A stretch of DNA of 64,000 bases, taken from assembly GCA_963763015.1 (NCBI GenBank), contig CAVXML010000007.1:186001-250000 (forward strand), given 5' to 3'. Below, in pieces: positions 44,349 through 52,840 of this stretch (positions are counted from its first letter, which is position 1; each line of letters begins with the position of its first letter). Origin of the DNA: Fodinibacter sp963763015 (GTDB lineage: Bacteria > Actinomycetota > Actinomycetes > Actinomycetales > Dermatophilaceae). The position numbers were made by a program, and so were the translations under genes. The notes under the pieces were generated by a model. The model saw nothing but the letters and a program-made list of their open reading frames with translations. It did not search any database and was not told the origin of the DNA.

Positions 44349-45470
44349 TCAGCGGGCGGGAGGCCGACCCGCCGTCCCGTCCGCCGTCTCCCCGGCGTCG
44401 TCGTCCCGACCGGCTCCCGACGCCTCGGCCTCGAGCCGCAGGCGGCGGCCCTCGGCCACCTTCTCCTCCAGCTGCTCAGCGGCCTTCTCGGAGTTCCGCG
44501 TGTCCCGGGGCGGGAGCTGGAGGGTGCGCTCGGCCTCGATCCCGGACATCAGCTCGCGCGTCCGCTCGAGCTCGGCGTCGATCTCGGCGCCGAAGAGCAG
44601 CGCGAGGTTGGTGATCCACAGCCAGAGGAGGAAGACGATGATGCCGGCCAGCGAGCCGTACGTCTTGTTGTACGAGCCGAAGTTGCTCACGTAGAAGCCG
44701 AAGGCCACCGACGCGAGCACCCAGATCAGGATCGCCACGGCCGCGCCGACGGAGATCCACCGCATCCTCGGCTGCCGGACGTTGGGCGTCGAGTGGTACA
44801 GCACGGCCACCATGACCACGACGATCCCCAGGATGACGGGCCACTTCGCGATGTTCCAGGCGGTCACGCTCGCGTCGCCGAGCCCTACGACGTCACCGAT
44901 CGCTCGGGCGACCGGCCCGCTCACGACGAGCCCGATGAGCACGAGCGCGGCCATGACGATCAGGCCCAGCGTGATGAGCAGCACGACCGGCCGCAGCTTC
45001 CAGATCGGACGACCCTCGTCAACCTGGTACACCCGGTTCATGGCCCGCCCGAAGGCCCCCACGTAGCCGGATGCCGACCAGAGTGCGCCAACGAGGCCCA
45101 CGACGAGGGCGATACCCGAGCCCCGTGCCCCGGTGATCTGCTCGATCGGAGCCTCCAGCTGGTCCGCCACCCCTGCCTGCCCGAGCTGGCGCACGATGTC
45201 GAGCAGCGTCGAGGTCGTCTCCTCGGTCTGCCCGACGACGCCGAGCAGGGACACGAGGGCCAGGATGGCGGGGAAGACCGACAGCACGGAGTAGTACGTG
45301 AGGGCGGCCGCCAAGTCGGTGCACTGGTCGCGTTGGAACTCCTTGAAGGCGGCCTTGGCGGTGTACACCCAGCCCGGCCGGTCGATGTCGTCCGGGGAGT
45401 CGAGCTTGAACCCGGCATCCGGATGCGGGGCGGTGTCGGCGCGCTCGGCGGCCGCTCCTTCTCGTGCCAT
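44349..45470 (-). CDS. YihY/BrkB-family membrane protein
   Basis: 373 residues from ATG 45470. After a 40-residue N-terminus the family motif FQRDQCTDLAAALTYYSVLS and AILALVSLLG leads into six TM helices, with SASGYVGAFGRAMNRVY and the final LAGIIVFLLWLWITNLALLF GAEIDAELER. A long charged C-terminal tail is cytoplasmic. The family is sometimes called ribonuclease BN-like, but no nuclease activity is expected. The function is unclear. Confidence 0.87.
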   Translation of the reverse strand: MAREGAAAERADTAPHPDAGFKLDSPDDIDRPGWVYTAKAAFKEFQRDQCTDLAAALTYYSVLSVFPAILALVSLLGVVGQTEETTSTLLDIVRQLGQAGVADQLEAPIEQITGARGSGIALVVGLVGALWSASGYVGAFGRAMNRVYQVDEGRPIWKLRPVVLLITLGLIVMAALVLIGLVVSGPVARAIGDVVGLGDASVTAWNIAKWPVILGIVVVMVAVLYHSTPNVRQPRMRWISVGAAVAILIWVLASVAFGFYVSNFGSYNKTYGSLAGIIVFLLWLWITNLALLFGAEIDAELERTRELMSGIEAERTLQLPPRDTRNSEKAAEQLEEKVAEGRRLRLEAEASGAGRDDDAGETADGTAGRPPAR

Positions 45471-45678
45471 GGGCTGCGTCTACCCCTCAGCCCGCCCAGC
45501 ACACCTCCTCAGCCGTGGTGGTCCGGTCCCAGCGTGCGGTGCGCTCGTGCGGTGTGACCGTTCGCAACGTGGAAAATGCGCGTGGGCTGCTTGGTACGCA
45601 GGTGCTCGCCGAGGTTCAGGGCACCGCGCTTCTGCCTGCCGACGTGGTGCTGGTCTCCCACCTGCCGAGGATGACTGC

Positions 45679-46210
45679 TTACGGACGACGCCTGAAACGA
45701 CGTCGAAGGCGCTGCGGAATCGACTGCTTCGACTCCTCCAACTCGGCCTTCACCTGAGCCTTCAAAGAGTCAAGGGCCAGTGCGGCCTTGATCGTCAGTG
45801 CGGGTGCCTCCCCACGGTTGATCAGCGGCGGGTAGCACAGGTACAAGGCGTTGAACCGACGCATCACCTCGGGCGTTGCGAAAGCGTCACCCCTCGCGCC
45901 TAGCAGCGCCCGCTCTTTGGGCGGCAAACGAGTGTCTGGTGCGTCGGCAGTGTCCTTCAGGTATTCCCGTTCTGCGCGCTTTCCGGCCTCCGGGTCGGAA
46001 CCCCCACGGTCAGAGATCTCGCCAATCTCACGAGCCGTCAGCATCCTCGACAGCCACTGTTCCTCGGCGAAAGCCCCCGCAAGTGTCGATGTAGAGATCC
46101 GCTCGCTTCTCTCGAAGCCAGCGCCGTTCTTCCTGCCGCAGTGCAAGCCAGAAGCCGATGAGTGCCACCAGCACGGCGGTTGTCACGCTGATGAGTTCGG
46201 GCATCCCCAC
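45679..46210 (-). pseudogene. Frameshifted one-TM hypothetical protein
   Basis: ATG 46210 begins MGMPELISVTTAVLVALIGF (TM helix) and continues REKRADLYIDT to about 46085. From there a second frame carries GAFAEEQWLSRMLTAREIGE through NALYLCYPPLINRGEAP to the stop at 45679, completing what reads as one protein of about 175 residues. One single-base frameshift splits it. The family is not recognised. Confidence 0.6.
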
Positions 46211-46291
46211 TCCTTCACGCGGTGAGGTTACCGGGGAGTGGAGACGAGTGGGTGCGGTGAGCCGGGCAGGGTTGGGGGCGTGGCGACCCGC

Positions 46292-46510
46292 CTACTCGCG
46301 GGCCTCATCCCGACCGATGGCGTACCAATCCGGAGGCTCCAATCCCTGTGCTCGTTCCCATGCGGCGACGGTGGCGGCCACCTCCTCGTCGGTATCCGCC
46401 ATCGCGCGGGCGAGGCCGCCCTCGTACGCCTCCCAAACGCGGTGTGGGTACTTGTTGGAGGCCTTGCGGAACCGTAGGGAGTGGGCGATGCGGTCGGCGT
46501 CAATGGCGAG
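46292..46510 (-). pseudogene. C-terminal fragment of a hypothetical protein
   Basis: The minus frame reads AIDADRIAHSLRFRKASNKY, HRVWEAYEGGLARAM, EEVAATVAAWERAQGLEPPD and stops at 46292. Codon use is that of a real gene, but no start codon with a ribosome site precedes it. It is a truncated remnant; nothing is known of its function. Confidence 0.5.
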
Positions 46511-46671
46511 AGGCTACGACGACGGCCGAGCCGAGCGGGCTCGGTGAGGCGAGCAGGGTCGGGCCGTGAGCGACCCACCACCGACACCAGACCTGTGGTG
46601 CGCGGGGCTGGAGCAGAGCCATACTCGATGGATCACACGCCGGTGTCACAGGCGTCGAAGGGAGCCTCACC

Positions 46672-46845
46672 ATGTGGATGTGGGTTTGGATCATCGCCTT
46701 CTTGGCCGTGGTCGTCTTCCTCGCGAAGTGGATGGATCGTCGCCGCGGATCGCAAGGCGCAAGTCGTTCGAATGATCTCCCGGGTACGAAGGACGGACGG
46801 CCCAACCGGATCGACTCCGGAGGCACCATGGGGCCCGGCATCTGA
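46672..46845 (+). CDS. Small one-TM protein
   Basis: 57 residues from ATG 46672 with GGGAG 8 nt upstream. A Trp-rich TM helix (MWMWVWIIAFLAVVVFLAKW) is followed by a basic stretch (MDRRRGSQGA) and a polar tail. The topology is probably N-out/C-in. The family is not recognised; it may be a small stress or regulatory membrane protein. Confidence 0.6.
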   Translation: MWMWVWIIAFLAVVVFLAKWMDRRRGSQGASRSNDLPGTKDGRPNRIDSGGTMGPGI

Positions 46846-47124
46846 CGGCACTCCAGCACAACGGTGGCCGCCGGGACCACTCGCGCGGTCCGCTGCGGGT
46901 CTCTGACGACCCGGCCGGGCCGGGCGCTGGGCCGCGCGTGTGCGAGTCGAGCCGGAAGCTGTCCGCCGGCCCCGCCGTGGCGACGGCACCCCCGTGGCGG
47001 CGGCCACGCCTTGCGGCAACCGCCCAACCGGCGATGCGTCGTGTGCTCGCCGAGGACGGCACCGCCGGATCCTGCGACGTCTGCGAGGGCTGCGTGAGCA
47101 CCAGCGGCTGCATCTGATCAACGC

Positions 47125-47163
47125 GGCAACGCCCCCAACCACACCTGGTTGACGGGCGTTGCC
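47125..47163. terminator. Strong hairpin upstream of the 214-residue protein gene
   Basis: GGCAACGCCC (47125-47134) and GGGCGTTGCC (47154-47163) pair over 10 bp, with an inner CAACC/GGTTG extension. It ends the otherwise gene-free interval 46846-47257. No T-run follows. It is a likely bidirectional terminator. Confidence 0.6.
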
Positions 47164-47257
47164 CTGCCTTGCCCAGCTCGACGTCTGGAAGATGCCCACG
47201 CGGAGTTCAACCCGAGGTCCCGTGGATGACACGCGGGACCGGTGGGAGACTGTGGCG

Positions 47258-47902
47258 ATGAGCAGTGACGGCGGACGAGCCCTTCCCCGGCGGCCGGTGC
47301 CCTTCGGGCCCGAGGCCCTCGAGGCGCACGGGGGCACCCTGCCGGGCCCGGCCGAGGTCACGGAGGTCGCCCACCAGACGGCTGCCATCCTCGTCGGCAC
47401 CGGGCGCGCGGCCCACGACCCCCAGGTCACGACCCGGCTCGTCACCCTCGTCGACGACCTCGGTCTCTCCACGGTGGCCGACCTGTGGTCGGCGCGGCCG
47501 GCACGCTCGTTGCCCGGGGCGCTGTGGCGGCTCTACGCCCTCCGTGAATGGGCTCGGCGCAGCCCCGAGCAGGCGAGCCGCGAGTATGCCGCCGGCATCC
47601 GCTTCACCGACGTCGCCCACGCCGTGGCCGGTATCGCCGAGCCGCCCCGGCCGGAGGAGATGCAGCGGGTGACCGACCAGATCCTGGCCGGGGTGTTCGA
47701 GGGGGACCTCGCCGTGGCGCTGGAGCGGGCCTCGGCGTTCTGCGCCGTGGTGGCGGCCGGCCGCGCCGAGCTCGCCCACGACCGAGACCTCGCCGACCCG
47801 GGGGGCGCGAGCGACCTGACTCGGACCGCGGCGGCGATGCTGACGACGGGGGAGGACCTCCGGGCCTGCGCCAACCTGTGGCGCTCGGGCGATCTCGACT
47901 GA
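47258..47902 (+). CDS. Conserved-type helical protein of unknown function
   Basis: 214 residues from ATG 47258. Predicted to be soluble and all-helical: HGGTLPGPAEVTEVAHQTAA, GLSTVADLWSARPARSLPG, WRLYALREWARRSPEQASRE, IAEPPRPEEMQRVTDQILAG. No Cys cluster, catalytic motif or TM helix is visible. It stands directly before the structured RNA candidate and the DUF47-Pit genes. I do not recognise the family. Confidence 0.7.
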   Translation: MSSDGGRALPRRPVPFGPEALEAHGGTLPGPAEVTEVAHQTAAILVGTGRAAHDPQVTTRLVTLVDDLGLSTVADLWSARPARSLPGALWRLYALREWARRSPEQASREYAAGIRFTDVAHAVAGIAEPPRPEEMQRVTDQILAGVFEGDLAVALERASAFCAVVAAGRAELAHDRDLADPGGASDLTRTAAAMLTTGEDLRACANLWRSGDLD

Positions 47903-47968
47903 CACCCCCGCTGGTCGCCCGGGAAATCTCGGGAACACATCCGGCGGCAACACGCGTTAGGGTCGTCT

Positions 47969-48057
47969 GTGGGTGCCGGACCGCGGCAGCCCCGGGTCCC
48001 AACATCAGCCGCTTCGAGCGGCCACGCGCCGTGAGGCGCTCCCGGTCCGGCACCCAC
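47969..48057 (+). ncRNA. Candidate structured small RNA
   Basis: Positions 47969-47983 and 48043-48057 pair perfectly over 15 bp (core GGGTGCCGGACC with GGTCCGGCACCC). Inside, GCCGC-TTCGA-GCGGC and GCGCC-GTGA-GGCGC form two further hairpins, the latter capped by a GNRA-type tetraloop, giving a branched fold of about 89 nt. TAGGGT (47958-47963) ends 7 nt before G47971, so transcription should start at the base of the outer helix; GGGAAC lies near the -35 position. No ORF lies inside. It matches no RNA class I can name. Confidence 0.55.
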
Positions 48058-48144
48058 CTTCCGCGCACGGCGCCCAGGCTCCCCAACCTTGTGCACGCTT
48101 CCCATTTCAGCTGTGGACAACGAGCCACTGACTCGCGACCGGAC

Positions 48145-48157
48145 TACCGTTGAGCAC
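48145..48157 (+). promoter_or_regulatory. Leaderless -10 region of the 59-residue protein gene
   Basis: TACCGT (48145-48150) lies 7 nt before GTG 48158, the spacing at which transcription begins on the start codon. This separates the small gene from the structured RNA upstream. Confidence 0.55.
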
Positions 48158-48337
48158 GTGACGGATCCCGCTCTGCACGACGACCAGTTGGAGACCGAGA
48201 TCAAGCTGGTGGGCGACCTTGTGCTGGCCGCCTCCCAGAGCGAGCAGCACCTCACCGACGAGCGGATCGACGAGGTCCTCGGTCTCGACCTCGAGGGCCC
48301 GGAGGGTGCCGAGGAGGAGGGCTCCGGCGACGACTGA
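48158..48337 (+). CDS. Small acidic protein upstream of DUF47-Pit
   Basis: 59 residues from GTG 48158, chosen from the -10 spacing. The sequence has VGDLVLAASQSEQHLTDERI and DEVLGLDLEG, an amphipathic helix followed by a very acidic tail. It is soluble. Comparable small proteins occur in actinobacteria, but I cannot assign a function. It lies 74 nt before the DUF47 gene. Confidence 0.65.
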   Translation: MTDPALHDDQLETEIKLVGDLVLAASQSEQHLTDERIDEVLGLDLEGPEGAEEEGSGDD

Positions 48338-48411
48338 TCCCGGGTACCGGGTGCTCGGCCGTTGGCCCTAGCCTGTAGCCACCGACTGGCCCCCGACCCC
48401 GGAGACCGACC

Positions 48412-49035
48412 GTGGGCATCCGCCTCACCCCGCAGGACCCCCGCTTCTTCGAGCTGTACGCCGCCTCCGCGCGGCACCTCGTCGACGGCGCCGCCGAGCT
48501 GACGGCCCTCCTCGGCGCACCCGCGGACGAGCGCGAGGTGATCCTCAAGCGCATGCACGAGATCGAGGCGTCCTCGGGTGAGGCGACCCACGAGATCATC
48601 CGCAAGGTCAACGGCTCGTTCGTGACCCCGTTCGACCGCGCCGACATGCACGGGCTCGCCGTGGCACTGGACGGGTGCGTCGGCCTGATCGAGGCCGCCG
48701 TCGACCTCATCGTCCTGTACCGCGTCGACGAGGTGCTGCCGCGCGTCGCCAAGCAGGTCGAGGTCATCTCCCGGATGGCCGACGTCACGGCCGACGCGAT
48801 GCCCCGGCTGCGGTCGATGAAGGACCTCACCGCCTACTGGGTCGAGGTCAACCGACTCGAGAACCGAGCGAACAAGGCCTACCGCCGGATGCTGGCGGAG
48901 CTGTTCAACACCCCTGGGGCCGACCCCATGACGGTGATGAAGCACAAGGACATCATCGACGCGCTGGAGGCCGCCGCCAACGGCTTCGAGGAGGTCGCAC
49001 TCAAGGTCGAGGCGATCGCCGTCCGGGAGTCCTGA
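48412..49035 (+). CDS. DUF47-family (PhoU-like) Pit accessory protein
   Basis: 207 residues from GTG 48412. All-helical PhoU-like fold: FFELYAASARHLVDGAAEL, LKRMHEIEASSGEATHEII, VTPFDRADMHGLAVALDGCV, and NTPGADPMTVMKHKDIIDAL. DUF47 proteins are encoded next to Pit transporters and are needed for, or control, their activity. The Pit gene starts 4 nt after the stop, so both form an operon. Confidence 0.88.
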   Translation: MGIRLTPQDPRFFELYAASARHLVDGAAELTALLGAPADEREVILKRMHEIEASSGEATHEIIRKVNGSFVTPFDRADMHGLAVALDGCVGLIEAAVDLIVLYRVDEVLPRVAKQVEVISRMADVTADAMPRLRSMKDLTAYWVEVNRLENRANKAYRRMLAELFNTPGADPMTVMKHKDIIDALEAAANGFEEVALKVEAIAVRES

Positions 49036-49039
49036 GCGG

Positions 49040-50044
49040 GTGGACTGGCTGCCGGTCGCACTCGTCGTTGTCCTGGCGATGGTGTTCACCTACACGAACG
49101 GCTTCCACGACGCGGCCAACGCGATCGCCACCTCGGTCTCTACCCGGGCGCTCACGCCGCGCATCGCCCTCGCCCTCGCGGCGGTCATGAACCTGCTCGG
49201 CGGCTTCGCCGGTGTGCGCGTCGCCCAGACGATCGGGGGCGACATCATCGAGGTTCCGATGGGCGCGGCGGGGGTGGCGCTGTGTGCCGGTGCCCTCGTC
49301 GGGGCCATCGGCTGGAACATGCTCACCTGGTGGCGTGGGCTGCCGTCGTCGTCGTCGCACGCCCTCATCGGTGGGCTCGTGGGCGCAGCCCTGGCAGCGG
49401 GCGCGGTCGTCAAGTGGGACAGCATCCTCGACAACGTCGTGGTGCCGATGGTGCTCTCGCCCGTGGTGGGGCTGGCCGGGGGTTTCCTCATGATGACCGC
49501 GATCCTGTGGATCTTCCGGCGGGCGGCCCCCGGGCCGGCGGCGCGCGGCTTCCGTTACGCGCAGACCGTCTCCGCCGCGGCCATGGCCTTCGGGCACGGC
49601 ATGCAGGATGCCGCGAAGACGGCCGGCGTCGTGGCCCTCACCCTCGTCGCCAGCGGTCACCGCCCTCCTGACGACCTCTCCATCCCATGGTGGGTGATCG
49701 CCCTGTCGGCCGTCGTCCTCAGCCTCGGCACCTACGCCGGCGGCTGGCGCATCATGCGTACCCTGGGGCGCCGCATCATCGACCTCGAGCCGCAGCACGG
49801 GTTCGCCGCCGAGACGACCGCGGCGGCGGTGCTCTACACCGCCACCGCGACGGGAGCACCGATCTCGACGACGCACGCCATCACCTCGGCGATCATGGGC
49901 GTCGGGGCCACACGCTCGCCCAAGGCCGTGCGCTGGGGGGTCGCCAGGGCGATCGTCACGGCGTGGGTGCTGACCTTCCCGGGTGCCGGTCTCGCTGCCG
50001 CGGCGGCATACGGCCTGCTCGCCGTCGTGATCGGCGTGGCCTAG
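49040..50044 (+). CDS. pit: Low-affinity inorganic phosphate transporter (Pit family)
   Basis: 334 residues from GTG 49040. Family signatures: FTYTNGFHDAANAIATSVST near the N-terminus, GLPSSSSHALIGGLVGAAL in the middle, and ATGAPISTTHAITSAIMGVG near the C-terminus (the two inverted Pit motifs). About ten TM helices. It moves metal-phosphate with protons. Its TAG stop overlaps the convergent TAG of the flavoprotein gene by 2 nt. Confidence 0.92.
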   Translation: MDWLPVALVVVLAMVFTYTNGFHDAANAIATSVSTRALTPRIALALAAVMNLLGGFAGVRVAQTIGGDIIEVPMGAAGVALCAGALVGAIGWNMLTWWRGLPSSSSHALIGGLVGAALAAGAVVKWDSILDNVVVPMVLSPVVGLAGGFLMMTAILWIFRRAAPGPAARGFRYAQTVSAAAMAFGHGMQDAAKTAGVVALTLVASGHRPPDDLSIPWWVIALSAVVLSLGTYAGGWRIMRTLGRRIIDLEPQHGFAAETTAAAVLYTATATGAPISTTHAITSAIMGVGATRSPKAVRWGVARAIVTAWVLTFPGAGLAAAAAYGLLAVVIGVA

Positions 50045-51381
50045 CAACCACCGGAGGCGTGGTGGCCGGTGGCGAGGGCGTTGGAGGCCGAGCACACGCC
50101 GGTCTCGGGGAGGACGAGCTGCACCTCGTCGGCCGCCCCGTCGTCGCCCGCGAGGTGGGCGACGACCGAGCGGACCTGCTCGTTCCCCGTGGTGACCAGG
50201 AAGGTGGGGGCCCGTCCGTACGACTTCATGCCCACGGTGAAGAAGCCCGGCTCGGCGTCGTGCGCGAGCTCCCGCCACCCGTGCGGCGGCACCGTGCCGC
50301 AGGAGTGCACCGCCGGGTCGACGAGCGGTCCGATGGCCCGAGGCGCCTCCAGGCCGGGGTCGAGGTCCAGTCGCAGCTCGGACAGCATCCCGAGGTCCGG
50401 CCTGAAGCCCGTCGCCGCCACGACGGTGTGAACACCGTCGAGAACGCGCCCGCCGTGGCTCGTGTCTCCCACCACCGCAACCGTCCTGCCGTCGGACTGC
50501 GGCGCCAGCTCCCTCGTCGAGAAGCCCGACACCAGCTCGACGGCACCGGAGGCCACCAGCTGCTGCAGCTCCGAGCCCAGGCGGCCCCTGTCCGGCAGCT
50601 CGTCGGCGTCGCCCCCACCGAAGGCCCGGCGGGTCGACGTGCCGCGGATCGCCCAGACCACCCGGGTGCCCGGGTGCTCGCGAGCCAGCTCGGCCAGGGC
50701 GACGAGGGTGTTCGCGGCCGAGTGACCCGTGCCCACGACGAGGGTGGTGCAGCCGGCGAAGCGGGACCGGTCGGCGCCGAGCACGTCGGGCAGTGGCCCC
50801 ACGACGAAGCCGGCCGCGCGGGCCTCGGCCTCGCCGAGGGCCGGGAGACCGGAGGCGCCCAGCGGGTTGTGGTGGCCCCAGGTTCCCGAGGCGTCGACCA
50901 CCGCCCGGGCCACGACGTCCTCGACCGCGCCGTCCCGGCGCTGGACCCGGACGAGGAAGGGTCGGTCCTCCCTTCCCTCGGTTCGGGTCCGGTCCAGCCG
51001 ATCCCGCGACACCGCGAGCACCCGCACGCCGGTGTGGACCCGGTCACCGAGGGCCTCGGCCAGGGGGGTGAGGTAGTGCTCGACGATGTCCGCGCCGGTG
51101 GGCGAGCGCCGGTCGGACGGCACAGTCCAGCCGGTGGGTGCGAGGAGCTTCTCGGCCGCCGTGTCGACGAGGTAGCGCCACGGGGTGAAGGTGCGCACGT
51201 GTCCCCACTGCGCGACGGCGGCCCCTGCCCGGTCACCGGCCTCGAGGACGACGAAGGGGAGGCCGCGGGTGGCCAGGTGCGCCGCGGCGGCGAGCCCGAC
51301 CGGCCCAGCCCCGATGACGGCGACGGGAAGGTCGGCGGGAGGTCCGGAGTCGGGCTGGAGGTCGGGGCTGGAAGCGGGCAT
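50041..51381 (-). CDS. FAD-dependent flavoprotein oxidoreductase of the arsenic cluster
   Basis: 446 residues from ATG 51381, with GGAG upstream; the open frame extends further up through the intergenic region. An N-terminal FAD Rossmann motif (PVAVIGAGPVGLAAAAHLA), a second NAD(P) motif (CTTLVVGTGHSAANTLVAL) and TGFRPDLGML suggest a two-dinucleotide oxidoreductase of the flavin monooxygenase/ArsO type. It is divergent from arsR/arsM. The C-terminus ends in a Cys-rich SGGC. Its exact arsenic substrate is unproven. Confidence 0.78.
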   Translation of the reverse strand: MPASSPDLQPDSGPPADLPVAVIGAGPVGLAAAAHLATRGLPFVVLEAGDRAGAAVAQWGHVRTFTPWRYLVDTAAEKLLAPTGWTVPSDRRSPTGADIVEHYLTPLAEALGDRVHTGVRVLAVSRDRLDRTRTEGREDRPFLVRVQRRDGAVEDVVARAVVDASGTWGHHNPLGASGLPALGEAEARAAGFVVGPLPDVLGADRSRFAGCTTLVVGTGHSAANTLVALAELAREHPGTRVVWAIRGTSTRRAFGGGDADELPDRGRLGSELQQLVASGAVELVSGFSTRELAPQSDGRTVAVVGDTSHGGRVLDGVHTVVAATGFRPDLGMLSELRLDLDPGLEAPRAIGPLVDPAVHSCGTVPPHGWRELAHDAEPGFFTVGMKSYGRAPTFLVTTGNEQVRSVVAHLAGDDGAADEVQLVLPETGVCSASNALATGHHASGGC

Positions 51382-51481
51382 CTGGGTCTCCTTCACGGAT
51401 GCCGGACCGCTGGGCGGGGCCGGCCGGTCGGTTGGGTCTGTTTCGACGAGCATCGAACCACAACTTCGACGAACGTGGAAG

Positions 51482-51533
51482 TATTTCTTCGAGAACTATC
51501 GAAATATTGCCGTGACGCGCGTAGCGTGGAGAT
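51482..51533 (+). promoter_or_regulatory. arsR promoter and dyad operator
   Basis: TATTTCTTCGA (51482-51492) and TCGAAATA (51499-51506) form an imperfect dyad of the ArsR/SmtB type. It overlaps the -35 position of a promoter with TAGCGT at 51522-51527; the GTG start at 51534 is 6 nt downstream (leaderless). Bound repressor would occlude RNA polymerase. Confidence 0.6.
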
Positions 51534-51893
51534 GTGCCCGCGACGACAACCCGCTCCGCCTCCAGCCCACCGCTGACCGTGCTGACCGCCTGCTGCCAGC
51601 CGGGTACCGCCACGGCGGTGGACGAGTCCGCCCAGAGCCTGGCGGCGATGTTCAAGGCGCTGGCGGACCCCGCGCGGGTCACCATCATGGCGATGCTGCT
51701 CAACGCCGAGGAGGTCTGCGCCTGTGACATCTCCGGCGGCATCGGCAAGAGCGCCGCCACGGCCAGCCACCACCTGAAGATCCTCCGGGACAGCGGTCTG
51801 GTCACCAGCGAGAAGCGGGGCACCTGGGTCTACTACCGGGCCGTCCCCGAGCGGGTCGCCGCCATCGCCGACGCCCTCGCACCTCGCCGGTGA
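51534..51893 (+). CDS. arsR: ArsR-family arsenic-responsive repressor
   Basis: 119 residues from GTG 51534. Winged helix with FKALADPARVTIMAMLLNAE, the EEVCACDI metalloid site (Cys62, Cys64) at the start of the recognition region, SHHLKILRDSGLVTSEKRG wing. An extra Cys pair (Cys20-Cys21) lies near the N-terminus and may supply the third thiolate. It represses itself, arsM and probably the divergent flavoprotein gene until As(III) binds. Confidence 0.9.
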   Translation: MPATTTRSASSPPLTVLTACCQPGTATAVDESAQSLAAMFKALADPARVTIMAMLLNAEEVCACDISGGIGKSAATASHHLKILRDSGLVTSEKRGTWVYYRAVPERVAAIADALAPRR

Positions 51894-51939
51894 GGCTCAC
51901 CGGCATCCACCGTTCCCGTCTGCCTGGAAGGAGCAGCTC

Positions 51940-52746
51940 ATGAACGACACCGACGTCCGCGAGGAGGTGCGCGCCCACTACGCCCGCGCCGCCTCGTCAC
52001 TCATCGACCCGTCCGGCCGGGCCACCCTGGAGGTGTCGGAGACCGGGTCGTGCTGCGGCTCGTCGCCGGCCGACGGGGGCACGTGCTGCACCGGCCGGCT
52101 CGAGGTGGACCCCGCGTTCGGGGCGAGCCTGTACTCGGCCGGGGAGCAGGGCGAGCTGCCCGTGGCCGCCGTCGCGGCGAGCCTGGGCTGCGGGAACCCC
52201 GTGCTCGTGGCCGAGCTGCGCGAGGGCGAGACGGTGCTCGACCTCGGGTCGGGCGGTGGGGTCGACGTGCTGCTGTCGGCCCGCCGGGTGGGCCCGCGCG
52301 GCTTCGTCTACGGCGTCGACATGACGCAGGAGATGCTCGCGCTCGCCCGGGCCAACGCGGCCACGGCCGGTGTCGAGAACGTGGAGTTCGTCGAGGGCGT
52401 CATCGAGGACCTGCCGCTGCCGGACGCCGCCGTCGACGTCGTCATCTCGAACTGCGTCGTCAACCTCTCCACCGACAAGCCGGCGGTGCTGGCGGAGATG
52501 TTCCGCGTGCTCCGCCCCGGTGGGAGGGTCGGCATCTCCGACGTGGTGGCCGAGGACCACCTCACCCCACAGGAGCGCGCCGAGCGGGGCAGCTTCGCCG
52601 GGTGCATCGCCGGCGCCCTGTCCCGCCGGGAGTACCTCGACGGCCTCGCGACGGCCGGCTTCGTCGACGCCGAGGTGCGGTTCACGCACGCTGCGGGTGA
52701 CGGCATCCACAGCGCCCTCATCCGTGCCGTGAAGCCCGTGGGTTGA
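51940..52746 (+). CDS. arsM: Arsenite S-adenosylmethionine methyltransferase
   Basis: 268 residues from ATG 51940 with GGAGC upstream. SAM-binding motif VLDLGSGGGVDVLLSAR, and the three conserved As(III)-binding cysteines in SLGCGNP (Cys84), ISNCVVN (Cys172) and FAGCIAG (Cys222). N-terminal CC pairs (residues 38-39, 49-50) may add As capture. It methylates arsenite to mono- and dimethylated species. It lies in an operon with arsR. Confidence 0.92.
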   Translation: MNDTDVREEVRAHYARAASSLIDPSGRATLEVSETGSCCGSSPADGGTCCTGRLEVDPAFGASLYSAGEQGELPVAAVAASLGCGNPVLVAELREGETVLDLGSGGGVDVLLSARRVGPRGFVYGVDMTQEMLALARANAATAGVENVEFVEGVIEDLPLPDAAVDVVISNCVVNLSTDKPAVLAEMFRVLRPGGRVGISDVVAEDHLTPQERAERGSFAGCIAGALSRREYLDGLATAGFVDAEVRFTHAAGDGIHSALIRAVKPVG

Positions 52747-52840
52747 GGCGCCGGGGTCCGCGGGGGCGAGCGGGCGCTGGGTTGTGGACGCAGCGCTGCC
52801 GTGTCGCCCCCGCGGACGTCGAGGGCCCGCAGGGAGCGGG

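Noticed and set aside
49687..51576. 629-codon plus-strand frame
   Set aside because: It overlaps the Pit gene out of frame and runs antisense to the flavoprotein gene, both well supported.
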